64,000 nt of DNA from Lucifuga dentata (Eukaryota > Chordata > Actinopteri > Ophidiiformes > Bythitidae), in assembly GCA_014773175.1 (NCBI GenBank), contig VXCM01001397.1, forward strand, positions 171,864-235,863. The letters run 5' to 3'. This document shows positions 18,904 through 30,200 of this stretch, one piece after another. The notes under the pieces are model-generated. The model searched no databases, had not been told where the DNA came from, and saw nothing but the letters and a program-made list of their open reading frames with translations. Within the stretch, counting starts at the first letter, position 1. Every line of letters starts with the position of its first letter. Both the position numbers and the translations under genes were made by a program.

Positions 18904-19053
18904 CGTCATGGTGTAGGTGCATTTGAGTCGTACCTGACTAAAGTGATGGATCTTCAGTATTCTGAGCACCCAGACTACGCAGCGCTGAAGGCCGGGCTTA
19001 GTGCAGCCTTGCTGCAGCTGGGGGGGTCAGTTGAGCAGCCAATCAGCTTTTAG
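12080..19053 (+). CDS. vrk3: VRK3 pseudokinase, 14 coding exons
   Basis: VRK3 is a nuclear VRK/CK1-family pseudokinase. In mammals it scaffolds the phosphatase VHR to restrain ERK (family knowledge). Coding exons: 12080-12224, 12439-12495, 13423-13539, 13673-13789, 13875-14021, 14326-14381, 15463-15529, 16032-16116, 16216-16318, 16454-16546, 16653-16785, 18170-18287, 18727-18785 and 18917-19053, in frame for 477 aa (human about 474). A zinc ribbon opens the protein (Cys6, 9, 20, 23), followed by a Ser/Pro/Lys-rich linker with KGKAKKAKR and then the kinase fold. The glycine loop is lost. The beta-3 Lys is 212 (ILKLGAKDG). The catalytic loop is VHADIHAEN, with Asp314 kept but Lys changed to His316. 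The DFG triplet is Gly334-Tyr-Cys. Exon 13875 could instead begin at 13881 (two AG acceptors 6 bp apart). Confidence 0.94.
12637..12678. repeat. Perfect hairpin, 19-bp arms, 4-nt loop, in vrk3 intron
   Basis: The arms 12637-12655 and 12660-12678 are exact reverse complements (left arm begins TCTTTGTTGTACCAC), separated by AAAG. It sits in the intron between 12495 and 13423. It might be a young foldback or a tiny MITE; no target duplication is obvious. Confidence 0.75.
14771..15370. mobile_element. MITE copy 3, in vrk3 intron
   Basis: This long-form copy of the 2035 family opens CAAAAGGACCATAG and closes TGGTCCTTCAA. Its ends have diverged from TTAA. The inverted ends are still readable (GCATGTTTGAGCTC at left, GGGCTCAAACAT at right). 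It lies in the vrk3 intron 14382-15462, ending about 90 bp from the acceptor. Confidence 0.7.
17000..17590. mobile_element. MITE copy 4, in vrk3 intron
   Basis: This long form opens TTAAAGACTATACCGGC and closes GCCGGTATGGTCCTTTAA, with inverted ends of about 90 bp. It shares an interior subtype with copy 7 (GTTTAAGCGCAATAAAAAGC block). It lies in the vrk3 intron 16786-18169. Confidence 0.78.
18120..18160. repeat. (TG)n microsatellite at a vrk3 acceptor
   Basis: About 20 TG units end 9 bp before the acceptor of the vrk3 exon at 18170, largely replacing the polypyrimidine tract (only ATCTTTCAG separates them). Confidence 0.9.
18460..18688. mobile_element. MITE copy 5, short foldback form, in vrk3 intron
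   Basis: This deletion derivative of about 230 bp opens TAAAGGACCATACC and closes GGTATGGTCTTTTAA. The left half reads as the inverse of the right half of the long form, including the complement of the GGAAAGCTGAAATA block, so it is nearly all inverted repeat. It ends about 38 bp before the exon at 18727. Confidence 0.75.
18846..18901. repeat. (TG)n microsatellite at the last vrk3 acceptor
   Basis: About 27 TG units are followed by only GCTCGTCATGGTGTAG before the exon at 18917. There is no conventional pyrimidine tract. Confidence 0.9.
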
Positions 19054-19066
19054 GTGAGAGACACAA

Positions 19067-19110
<44 letters not shown>

Positions 19111-20190
19111 TACCTGAGTGAAGTTAGCCCTCCCAACTAACGCAAAACTCTCAGTCGTTTCTGCTGTTAAAATTTTTGTTTGTGCTGCTATCATTTTTTA
19201 GATATTAAAGAATATTTTATAGGTCGCTCTGAGGTCACTCAGCCCCCCAACCTGCTCCAACCCAGCACAAATGAAGCACAAACAAACAAACAAGACCATT
19301 TTGGGTCAGTTTGGTTGACTCTGGTTGTCTCTTGCTCATAGCGTGTACCCCAGTAGCCTGTACACACACTGGTGCTGCTTGGTTTGCTGCACCAGCGTCT
19401 GTACAAAGCCTAGACTTGCTGTTTGGAAAACTACACACACATAAACACACACTGCAATATGGTCAAAACAGTAGGAAACATCATCGTGAGCCGATTCTGC
19501 ATTATAAAAATATTGCAATGTGTTTTTGTTTTTGTTTGTTTTTGTTTTCAGAGAAAAGACACAGAGAAGTGGAAGACGAACTTAGAGTTTGTATTTATTT
19601 TAGAGTTCTTGGTTTTAGCTGTTATGACATTTTATTGCACTGAGGAGTGATTGAGTGAGGAGTGATTGTTCACTCCACAGGACTCACACGTCCGCATAAG
19701 AGGTTTGATTCACACCAGTACTTAGCTTTATGAGCAACAATGGTGTTATACTTTCTTGTACGAAAGCCTGATGTAAATGAGTTTTGTCTACTACTGCCCA
19801 GTTCACTGCAGTTCGTAAATGTTTGATTTGATGTGTAGATTTCAGATGACTTTCATATTGCTTTAATTGCGAATGCATCACAGTGTTGTTGTAAGTTTTG
19901 TTTGGTTTGAGATATTTTAACTGGTTGAATGTTCAAGCATCTTACTACAAATGATTTTAATGAATATACCTGAATTTTTCTGTGAAGGTAGATTAAGTTC
20001 CTCTGAATGTAACAGAGTGGATGTCATAAAAGACATGACTCACCTTACAGTGTTTAGGGTCATTTGTCTGAATAACACTCAATATTTCAGTGTTTCTCTG
20101 GTTTAACCTCATTTATGTGATAGAGAATCAATCCTTCACATTTATCTCTTCAGAATATATGTGTGTGATTGAAGGAGTATTAAAAATAAA
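19054..20190 (+). other. vrk3: vrk3 3' region with possible 3'-UTR intron
   Basis: The vrk3 TAG is immediately followed by GTGAGA, a strong donor. A good acceptor (TTTTGTTTTCAG) ends at 19551, so a 3'-UTR intron 19054-19551 is possible. An AC microsatellite occupies about 19067-19107. AATAAA at 20185-20190 is a plausible polyadenylation signal. No coding exon was recognised. Confidence 0.45.
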
Positions 20191-20287
20191 TCTTTAGGGA
20201 ATGCCAGTGTTGATGCCCTTGAAGCTTTTGGTGTTATTTCCCCAGAACTCCTCCAAGGCCTGAGATTCTAATTATAGTACAAACATA

Positions 20288-20567
20288 TTAAAGGACCATA
20301 CTGGCCATTTTGCATTTTTTATCCTAATACATTCAATTTTCATGCATGTTACGTTACTGACAACCATTTCCCAAAGGATAAAACCATATTTCAGCTTTGC
20401 CACCTCCATGACAGATCTCACAGGGAGGAATTTTGAGCACACATCTTTGTAGATTACTACAAAGATTCCAGTAGTAATCTTTGGGCAATGATTCTCAGTA
20501 ATGTTATGTCTATGAAAATTGAATATATTAGGCCCAAACATGCAAAATGGACAGTATGGTCCATTAA
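20288..20567. mobile_element. MITE copy 6, short foldback form
   Basis: This 280-bp copy opens TTAAAGGACCATACTGGCC and closes CAGTATGGTCCATTAA. Like copy 5 it is a foldback derived from the 3' half of the long element, with a short unrelated centre around 20400-20470. Confidence 0.75.
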
Positions 20568-21922
20568 TTAATTCAAAAACACAACTCAAAATGCACATTA
20601 TTTTTAAAGAAAACTTTATAAAGTTTTAACATTTCTGAACATAAACATTTTAACATTTCAGAACATATGCAATTATTTATATGAAACAGTAAATAACTCT
20701 TAATGTGCACAATCTGTAAGTCAGAAAATAAACACTGTTAGCATCTTTGCCTGACCTCATACTCTCCTCATGGCATTCATTTATGTAAAACTTTACATCT
20801 CTGTCACTTGAGGCACTTTTCTGAATGAAGAGGCTCTGTAGATCACTGCGAAGCATGGCTGGATAGACTATAGCACTATAGCACCACCGTGAGGCAGCTT
20901 TTTATACACATCTATAGACCCAATACCTTCCTTACACGTCCACATGTACACACACTGATCAGTTGAGCTTTTTATAATGAACATGCTGGCCCTGTGACAC
21001 AGTTACACATGCAGGTTAAAATCTATTTTGAAACTGCAAATTGTTTGAAAAATTGGACCAAACTGTATTTTGTATCTGATTGAGGACAAAGGGTGCAACA
21101 GGAAGTCCTGTTATTCATGTGGTAACATATGTTCTTGTTTAATATGCCCCGTGTGTCACTGTACGTGTCTCTATCTTGGTTCGGAGCTGATGGCATTTCC
21201 ACAACACTTAAAGCTCAGGAGGATAAAAATCTTCACACAAACATCACATGCTTTTTAAGTGTTTCCCAGCCGCTGTCTGTGAAACAGGTCTGGGCTGTAA
21301 AAAGATGTGACACTGCAGATCAGAACCTTGTAATCCACTGTGCAGCTCTGAGAACCGTTCCCGTCCACAAACACAATACTTTAAAAACCCTGAAAGTCTC
21401 CTTTAGGTGATTTTCATGGTTTAACCTTTGAGGGATGAAATGCTTTTGTGTGGATTGAAGGAAGTCATCTACTTGAACTTAGGAAATTCTTTCAAAACTC
21501 ATAAGATAACTTCATAAATACACCTTCACGAAGCTACAAACAAGGTCGCATTTGGCTGTTCCAGTTTACACTTTGAAACCTGGATTTTCAAGTGAGAGGA
21601 ACAGTTTATGGATGCGTAAACTGAGTGGTATCCCCTTTAACCCAGGTTACAAAATAAATTTCTGTTTGTCTGTTTGGAGGGGGGAAGAAGAGGGTGCAGA
21701 AACCTGTGAATTTACCATTTGTGGTCAAAGCGAGGCAAATACATTTGTGTGCGCAAACTCCACCCATGGTGGCAGAGCCTGTTTGTCTGAGCGCTAAGAG
21801 GAACATCCTCAAGGCTCCCCCAATCCCACAGCATTAAGTGGGAGATTGTGATTGTGTAGGTCAGAGTGGGTGGGTAGGGGTGAGGGGAATGGCATCGATT
21901 TTTTTTTTCCCCCACTATGTCA
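20568..21922. other. 3' flank of ripor1-like gene, no gene recognised
   Basis: This lies between the converging vrk3 and ripor1 genes and should hold the ripor1 3' UTR on the minus strand. I saw no exon that would extend the ripor1 product, because the reading frame closes at 21923. Confidence 0.45.
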
Positions 21923-23592
21923 CTAGAAGACAGTAGTGGCGAGATTGGTGGGAGTAGAGGGACAGTCCTCGTTATCAGGTGATGTCTCCTCTCCTGCAAG
22001 ATTGAAACAAAAAAGCTAAATCGTGAAACATTTCAATGCCTCAGAGCTGCATTTCTATCATCATGCCAACACGCTACATCTTACCATGATGTTCATCTCC
22101 CTTTTCCTCACTGTGCTCCTCCTTATCTTCGGGTATTTCCGTCTGACTCAGATCCTGGAGGTCCTCCACACTTGATCCCTTTTCAGAATATATTTTATAC
22201 CCACAGTTTTTTTTAACAGTTGCATTTAATTGACATGAAAATGGACACAGAAGTGCATTAAGAGTTTAACCATCACTCATGCATGCTTACCTGTGATTCA
22301 GAGAAACGGTCTTCATCTGAATTCCTAAATCCTTCCGGAGCTTCCATAAGGATTTCTAAACCGTCTGCTTCCTCTTCATCGCTGTCAAGTGAGATGTGGT
22401 TCAAATGTATAGAGATTAAACCGTAAATTAAAACTAGATTATTAAAATGTTTATATAGCATCTTTCAGACTCAAAGGCAAATGAAAGTGCTTTATGTAAG
22501 TATCAAAAATACAATAAAACATGATGAGAAGGAAAATTAAAAGAAATAAAAATACTTTAACACATATTAGCACAATTTCTGACACAAATCTTCCCGACAA
22601 CCATGACACTGACCTTCCTCCAGAGTAGACGTTCTCCTCGTCCTTTTTTTCCTCAACTATTTTCTCCTCCTCTGCTTTCTGTTGGTCCTCTGCTTGACCA
22701 CACTCCTCTTGTATTTCTCCTTGGTCCTCCTTTTGTTCCTCATCTTCCTCCTCATCTTCCTCAAGGTCAGAACAATTAAGGAAGTCGAAACTTTCGAGGG
22801 CTGTTTCAACTTCCTGGTTGAAACTGGCGGAGGTAGGAAAAGGAACCTATGGAGAAAACAAAATGCAGATGTCAAAAATATAACCATCAACACACAATAC
22901 CTGCACACAAACGCCAGCTGTGCACGTGCATGAGCTCACCATCGGAGCTTTTACTGCTTGTTTTGAGTCCTGTTGTGGCTGACTGTGTTTCTGCGAGGTT
23001 TCTGTCTGGTGTTCTTCTCCTGCCTCTGTGGTTTCGTCCCCTGTCTCAGCTTCAGGCTGGTCAGTCTGTCCTGGTGAATCCTCACATGGATCATTGCCCT
23101 CCTGCACTGACACACACACTTCCTGGGTGGCAGATTCCGGCAAATCCAAGACCTCTGGTGCCTCCACCAATGACACAGGACGGTGAGAGGAAACATCAGG
23201 ACATGAACTGTTCAGGTCTGCTGAGGTTTCAGAAAGCTCAGCCGATTGGACAGACGCCACATCGGTCACAGTACAATCGGGGCCAATCTTGCCGATGTGG
23301 CTGTAAGAGCAGGAGCCCTGCAGATGTCCGTTAAGCACCGTGTCTGTCTGACAGAGAGCCTCTGTGCCGTCTGGCTCGTCCTCTTGGTTGGATGAGAGCA
23401 ACGGCGTGGAGGCGCTGGACTGGTGAGCAGTGAAGGACAGAGGAGTGGCAAGAGTGGTCTGAAGTGTGTTGGAGGCTGTCAGTCTCTGAGTGTGGTGAGC
23501 CAGAGCCGGACTGGAGGAGTCGTCGGAGGATTCAGAGGAGTTTGACCAAACTGTCCCGTTCTCCAGCTCCCCCTGCCGCTTCAAAAGAGACT

Positions 23593-23635
<43 letters not shown>

Positions 23636-26600
23636 AGAGAGAAAATCAAACTTCAATATTTCAAGATCATCAGTATACAGTGTATCTACACAGTTGTAGG
23701 TGTGTCTTAAATTACATTCCATAAATTAAATTACATAAATTAATCATTTAAATTTTTAAATTTTTGATTCACATTGACAGTGACAGTTATCGTAATCATT
23801 AGAGTAACACTCATAGTCTTATTACAAATATTAAAAATTTTCATACAATTTTGCCTCTGAAATTAAGAACAAGTTGGTGATCAAGATTTGATGACCAAGT
23901 CTCTGAAGTGGAATTTATCAAAGGAACTTTAGTTAAAAAATTATCTTTAATAAATATCCGGAGACTTTCTGATTTATGTTCATTCTTTTAGATTCTTTGT
24001 GTATTTTTCATTTCTTTCTTCAATGATTTCTGTTTCTTCTATTTGAACTACTATGGTAAAATATGTCAAGCCATGTATGAAAACTATATATTATTATTTT
24101 TGTTACTCCCACTTCTCACTGACTTCTGTTTTTCTTCTTTTTTTTTTTGTCACTACACACTACACTACAGCTATTCCACACACACACCGACTGTAAACAG
24201 GAGGATCGGGTTGTTGTACTGCTGAGGTCACAGCGTAAGGAAGCCGTCTTGTCCATCACGGCATCGTGAAACGCCTCCAGCAGCGAACAGCTCGGTCCGG
24301 CGCCGCCATGCGGCACACTCTTCAGCGAGGTGAGGAAGAGGAGGGACATATTGGAGCACTACTCAACCACTATTAAACAGCTACAAGGACCACATCTCTG
24401 TTCACACACACTGCTGGTCTCATGCATTGCACCACTGCGATCATCATTCACTTCAGGACTCCTCACGTGAGACACACCTCTCCCACAGCCACACCTCCTA
24501 ACACACCATCCTCTGCAAATATCCTCACACACACCACTGCTACCACTACACACAAAGCAGTTGGGAAGCAGCTGAAATAGAACAAGCCAGTAAAATGAAA
24601 GTAATAACTGCCATCAGTGGAGACACATGGCGAATATACAGATTATTTAATTAGGAATAATACGATGAGTTTCAACGTAAAACTGCTTTACAGGAGAATT
24701 ACAGAACCCTTTAAATAAAATTAAAAAACTAGTAGCGTAATAGAGCTGCTGTGATAGAGTTGCTGTTGGTGGAAAATGGCGAGATTGAATATCTCATATC
24801 ATGGACTCACATAGAACACCTGCTCCCGCATAGAGGGTGTGTCAGGAGGACTCTGATTGGACAGCAGTCGTTTGGTAACTGTACTGGTGGAGGATGTCTG
24901 GTCATCTTTATCAAATGGACTGAAAGAAAAAAAAACAAAAGAAACAAGGGAATGATGACTGAATAAACATGTTTCATTTCAACAAAAAAATGGTTTCAAA
25001 CATCACGCTGCAAAAAATAAAAGACGATGAGCCTAAAGAGAGTTGTTTTCAGGATTTAATTACCTCCAGGTGACCTCCAAGTTCAGCTTCACCGTTCCAA
25101 GGTCATTGATGTCGACTGCAAGCGTTTGGGGAAGTGGGCAGAACAGGTCGAGCATTTCGCAGGACACACTGCCCACCACCACATGATTGGCCAAGCTCTT
25201 CAGCTCTGTCACCTTGACAACCAAAAGAGACAAACCTTAGCCACACAAAGATAAGCAGTCTTTGGGGTTTAACTATCAACAAAACATGCAGCGCCTGTCC
25301 ACAGCAGCAGACAATGAAGAGCATTTTTGCATGCCGCAGAATGTATGTAGTCAAATAAAATCTAGTTTCCTCACCTTGATTGACAGCAGCTCTGTGACGA
25401 GAGGCAGGAAGATGTATTCTTCACTGTCCCATATCTGCTTGTTGCTGACTTCCACGCGGCCCCGCAGCCTCCAGCGTTGGCGCCCATAACGCATGAGAAC
25501 CTAATGGGCCGGAAAAGAAGCTGAAGCGCTGCAAACAGAGCAAGAGCGCTTCTATGTGTGTGTATGTATTTATGTTTGTCACCTCGTACTGGTCACCAGC
25601 ACAGAGCCGTGCAAAGCCAGCCAGGCCTGAAACATCATGGACAGAAAAATGAGAACTGGTCTGATGGAGAGTGGCACGAACAGGAAGTTGTGTAGTGTGG
25701 GTGTATGAAATGACTCACCCTTCATCTTGACATGAAATTCTCCCATTTGGCTTTCTAGTTCACTCTCAAGTGAGCACATGTGCTGTATGGATAAATAAGG
25801 AAGGTTAGTTTTTTTTATCCAGAAAAACCAGAAAAGCACACCCTATGTGCACGTTGATATATTGAAATTAGATCAGTCGCTTGCCTCTGTGCATTCCCTG
25901 TAGCCCTTGTTTGCTTCACTCAGACTTTCCCGAGCCTCTTTGCTCCCGGTGGCTGAGTTAAAGGCCGCCACCATCTTACTCGCTCCATCACGCAGCCGTC
26001 GCTGTATACAATATGCATCATACAGCTCCTCCACCTGGGAAAACAAATATTACAAAGGTTTGAATGCTTCAATGTAATGTTAAACACGTGTATTTTATTT
26101 TAATTTATTATCTTTGTCATCTTAAAAAAACAGAGCTTATATAAAGATTCTCAACTGCAATAAATGCTGCAGGAAATAATTTCTTATTTCTTGCATGTAA
26201 TCCACACACCTTGCTGAGGTGGAACTCTAAGCGGCGCATAAACCTCTCTATGGCTTTCACTTGCTAAAAAAAAAGAAAAGAGAAAAAGAAGTATTACAGG
26301 GCAGAATATTTTACACTCTTACCTCCCACAAACAATTTACATTCTGTGCATTCATGTCAGTAAGCAACAGGTATGAATGAAACTCACCTTATCCAGCTCA
26401 TACAAAGACCCCTGCAGAGAATATAACAAGAACCAAAACAGTTAACATCACAAAGCACCAAATTAACATCCTGGCTGAGATTTTGCGATCACAGCAGCCA
26501 GGATACTGGTGGCTGATTGTTAATACTGGTGTGACTGGTTTGACTAGACGAGTTCTCACCAAGCGGCCGTTCTTCTTGTTTTCTCTGATCTGCTGACCCA

Positions 26601-26838
26601 GACTGTCCAGCTCCAGCTGATGGACCTGCAGGTATGACCTGACAACAAAAATATCACTGTGACCCTTCATTTTAATATTCCAAACAACCATTTCCTGTAT
26701 CCCACCTGGCAGTCACACAAACAGAGCCTGAGATGTGTTTACTCACTGTAAGCCTCTGCGTAAGGCAGCATACACTTCATCCAGCCTCTCAGGCTGGGGA
26801 GTCTTAGTGGGTGGAATTTTGGTGGAGCCTGTGAACAT
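21923..26838 (-). CDS. ripor1: RIPOR1-like Rho regulator lacking the C-terminal repeat region
   Basis: RIPOR/FAM65 proteins bind RhoA/RhoC and control cell polarity and adhesion (family knowledge). Minus-strand coding exons: 26838-26747 (exon begins 26881), 26638-26560, 26411-26388, 26263-26210, 26034-25885, 25782-25719, 25626-25583, 25500-25375, 25212-25064, 24919-24811, 23590-22940, 22846-22614, 22381-22291, 22178-22085 and 21993-21923, in frame for about 676 aa. Strong family blocks are [76 protein letters not shown] and [10 protein letters not shown], then [18 protein letters not shown] and [11 protein letters not shown], which resemble RIPOR1 most. After [11 protein letters not shown] the protein becomes Glu-rich and stops at TTVF, with no C-terminal ARM/HEAT-like region (human about 1220 aa). 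The intron between 25885 and 25782 starts with GC. The acceptor before 22178 is weak. Confidence 0.85.
23591..23629. repeat. (GA)n microsatellite at ripor1 exon 23590 acceptor
   Basis: Read on the minus strand it is (CT)n immediately before GCTAG and the exon, so the microsatellite itself supplies the pyrimidine tract. Confidence 0.85.
24225..24340. other. GC-rich unassigned segment in ripor1 intron
   Basis: About 115 bp stand out as CpG- and GC-rich in an AT-rich intron. Plus strand: ends CAGCGAG followed by GTGAGG, a good donor. Minus strand: open frame including [17 protein letters not shown]. It does not fit in frame between the flanking ripor1 exons. It could be an alternative or antisense exon, or a regulatory element. 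Confidence 0.3.
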
Positions 26839-26976
26839 CCTGCTTCCCTTTCAAGGCACTTTTCTCTTGGATCATACAGTGCTGAGGGGGGAAAGAGACA
26901 GAAACAGATAAGAGAGGGGAGATCGCCTCGGATGGTACCTTCATGATCACCAAAAATATACTGAAAAGCTGCTCAC

Positions 26977-27212
26977 CTGCTGAGTGGAGAGAGACTGTCA
27001 CTGTGGCATTCCTGGAGAGCTGAGAGGAGCGCTGTGGCTTTAACATGTCCTGTAATTATACAGAGAGGAGACATTACACACACCTCATCCCTCACTCTAC
27101 CTGACAGGAATATTCTTACACTCTGCAATTATCAACCATTCTGATAATTACAGAGGTCAGTGCAGAGAACATGGCGGAAGGAAAAAAGATGGAAAACACT
27201 CACTTCCTCCAT
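26977..27212 (-). other. ripor1: Candidate 5' exons of ripor1 (frame unresolved)
   Basis: On the minus strand, ATGGAGGAA (27212-27204) is followed by GTGAGT. A second exon at 27049-26977 reads on in frame as DMLKPQRSSQLSRN before a GTGAGC donor. The pair splice cleanly and weakly resemble the human RIPOR1 start, which I recall as containing RPQRRLLSARVNRSQ. However, joining to the strong acceptor at 26881 puts the core out of frame. They may be 5' UTR or an alternative start, or a base may be missing in the assembly. Confidence 0.4.
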
Positions 27213-30200
27213 CTCACCGCACTGTTTGGCTGAAAGTCTGAGATGGTGAGAGATGTCGTGCGTGCAGCAGCCACTGTGGCTACCAATGACAACAGCAGAG
27301 AGAACAGGCTGCTTTGCTTCCTTCCTCTTCCTTCCCTCCTTCTTCACCCCCCCTCCACATCCAACAGCAGAGTACAGGAAGTCTCATGGCTGACGCTACA
27401 CAGGAAATTCTACACAGAAGTTTGGACTAAGAATATAAAGACATCTCTGCAATGTGTGTGAACGCCTAAACAGACTCTACCGTGTTAAAAAAGCGTAGAC
27501 GAGAGTGATGCCACGGTGAAGAGACGCAGCTGCTGCAGGAGGAGAGGGTCGTGTCTGGGCTAAGCTAGTCACAAAAGAGATTACAGGACTTAAATCTGTC
27601 AAGCAAGAACCAAACCCATATTAACACAAGGGATCTGTGAATGAGCCAACACACAGCTTGCACACATATCATTATAGACAGAGACATCTGCTCTGGGTTG
27701 TCCTACGTGTGCTGACCTCTAAAAAGGAGAAATGTGTTTTATTAAGATAACAGCTAAAAGCAAGAATCTGGCCCGGTGGAGTCGCCGAGATGGGAAACGC
27801 AGACTTTTATTTTAAGCGATAAAGTCTTTTAAAACAATGCTTTACACAGCTGACGTGAGACTAGGCTTCATACACCCTCTGTATTCTCTTGCTGGTTGGG
27901 GGCTTGGTAGACCTCAGGGTACATTGGGTCAGGGGTNACACCCTCTGTATTCTCTTGCTGGTTGGGGGCTTGGTAGACCTCAGGGTACATTGGGTCAGGG
28001 GTCTATAAACCACTAATCCTAGCTGCAGGCTGGGAAGATTAGCTGGAGTTGGTCAGTGTTAGAGAATGGCAAGGAAAAGGATGGCCAAACTAGGACATGT
28101 GCTGTACCTGCACCTGGACCCCGAGCTGGGCCATTCAAGTGCAGTGTTATCACAGTGACACACACCAAGAGAAGCACAGGCACACACACACACACACACA
28201 CACACACCTGCACTCCTACATCACAGGCTAGGTAATATTGATTATTATGATGTGGAATCAGCTGGTGTCCTCTCTGTCAGATGTATTTTTATCCCTTTCC
28301 TTACATTAGGGATCATTAGCAGGATTAATCCTCTGAGCTGAGCACCATGAACAAAGAGGACACTGTTTTCAATCACCTCACAAGACTGGAGTTTCTCAGG
28401 GAAAAAGCCTTTCATCCACTGGCTGCATGCACAAACAGAGAGGGCTTCATTCAGGCTCTAAGGCCAGCATTATGTTATTTTTTATAGACTAATCAGTTCA
28501 GCACCATAAATTTGAAATAATGATATCTTAAATCTGAGAGATGTTTAAAAATGACTTGATTATTATATGAAATGGGGAAAGCAAGCAAAGTCATATATAT
28601 CTGTGAAGCTCTACCAGGCAAAAGTTTGGCTTTATAAGTGGATACATGACAAACAATTAAATCGAAACAGGAATCGGTTCATTTTCTCTGTTAATCAATT
28701 CCATCGATTATAGATCAATGTGTTCAGCACAACATTTTTTTCCCACTTATTTTTGCATCAAGATATAGAGGGACAGTCCAGTTATAACCAACTACGTAAC
28801 ATTATCTCCCCCCCCCCCCCCCNCCCCCCACACACACACAAGATTTTTAGACAACTGTTGAACCACACACACTGTGGTTTGGTGTGTTTTGGAGGAGGAG
28901 GAGGAGGAAGAACAGGAGGAAGAGTAAGGGGCACTGGTGTTTTAACTACAACCACCTCCATTACGGATTAGAGGATTAGCTTAACCCGCGGCAGGAGCCT
29001 CCCAGTCGGATCAACATGCTTACACACCGCCGCCAAACTCGTTTCTCCAAGTAACGCTGGCGGATGTAGCTGCAGAGGAAAAACGTCGGGAACGGTGCCG
29101 TGCCAAATTCTGTATCCCGTTACTACATGTCCCACCCCATCCCACCCCACCCCTGGAGCTCATCACACACAGGCCACAGAAAGTCCACTCCTGTCCAAAC
29201 CAGGACCCCCGGCCTCCTGTCCCCTCTTTAAAAGTGTCCACACACGCAGCAGCCAGCTGCAGACAGCAAACAAAAGTCATCAGGGCCTGGCGGACGTCAT
29301 TTCGACAAGAGAACATCCCTGGAAAGAAGCAACTTCACGTCGGACGGACTCATGCCCATGTAAAGAAAAATGTACCAGGCTTCTTGTGGTGACCTTGGGG
29401 ATAAAATCAGCGGGTCTTACCTCTGTTTTACACCCCGACAGGCCGGAGAAAGTGACCGGAATCCCATTTCTACCGCGATGCTCCGCAGAGTTTGGGAGGT
29501 TTGCACTTATTCTGGGCGCTGTCCTTCTCCTTGATTTCGCAGTTTTTTGTGTCCACAGACAAGTTAGCAGCACGTCCCAGTACTACTTCCGCCTGCGGAG
29601 TTTCATGATAAAAGCTTCCCGTTTTATTGCTTTGTAGTAGTTCTCAAGCTGTGGGACGTGTACCACTGGCGTGACCACACATTTCTTAACTAAAACATCT
29701 TATCCAGCACATTTGGTGGAGGGCAGTAAGCGCTGTTGTTGTGATTGGGTAGTTACGGTAATCAGCTGCTGAAATAAATATCATGTTTACCGGTACCAGT
29801 ATGTATTATTTTCAGAAAATCAGAGGAATACTATGACAATACCCAGAAAAACAGGTAATTTGCTAAACAAATAAATTGATGGAGCAACATCAGGGAATTA
29901 GTTTATATACAGGTTTCTTTAATAAATTTAAATTTGCCGGTCAAAATCAGGGGGTCGGTTTATATTCGAGTACATACAATTTATGGAAATTCTATTATTG
30001 TGGCAATTATTCACGTTTACAATTTGGTTAATTAGGAAACAATTTTTTTTTAAGTAATTATTATTCTCTTTTAATTTAGAATTAAGAATTAAATGCTTAT
30101 CCTGTGCAGGGTTTTAGGATTTGTCATCATCAATCTGTCACAGAGCTAACACAGAACAGATAAAGCCACTCATGCTCGTTCACAATTTATTAAGGCAATT

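Noticed and set aside
22849..23334. 161-aa plus-strand frame
   Set aside because: It is antisense to the large ripor1 exon, which has clear family sequence and splice sites.
29095..29637. 180-aa open frame on the plus strand
   Set aside because: It has no recognisable domain and biased composition from a GC-rich block. More likely chance coding in a CpG-rich promoter region.
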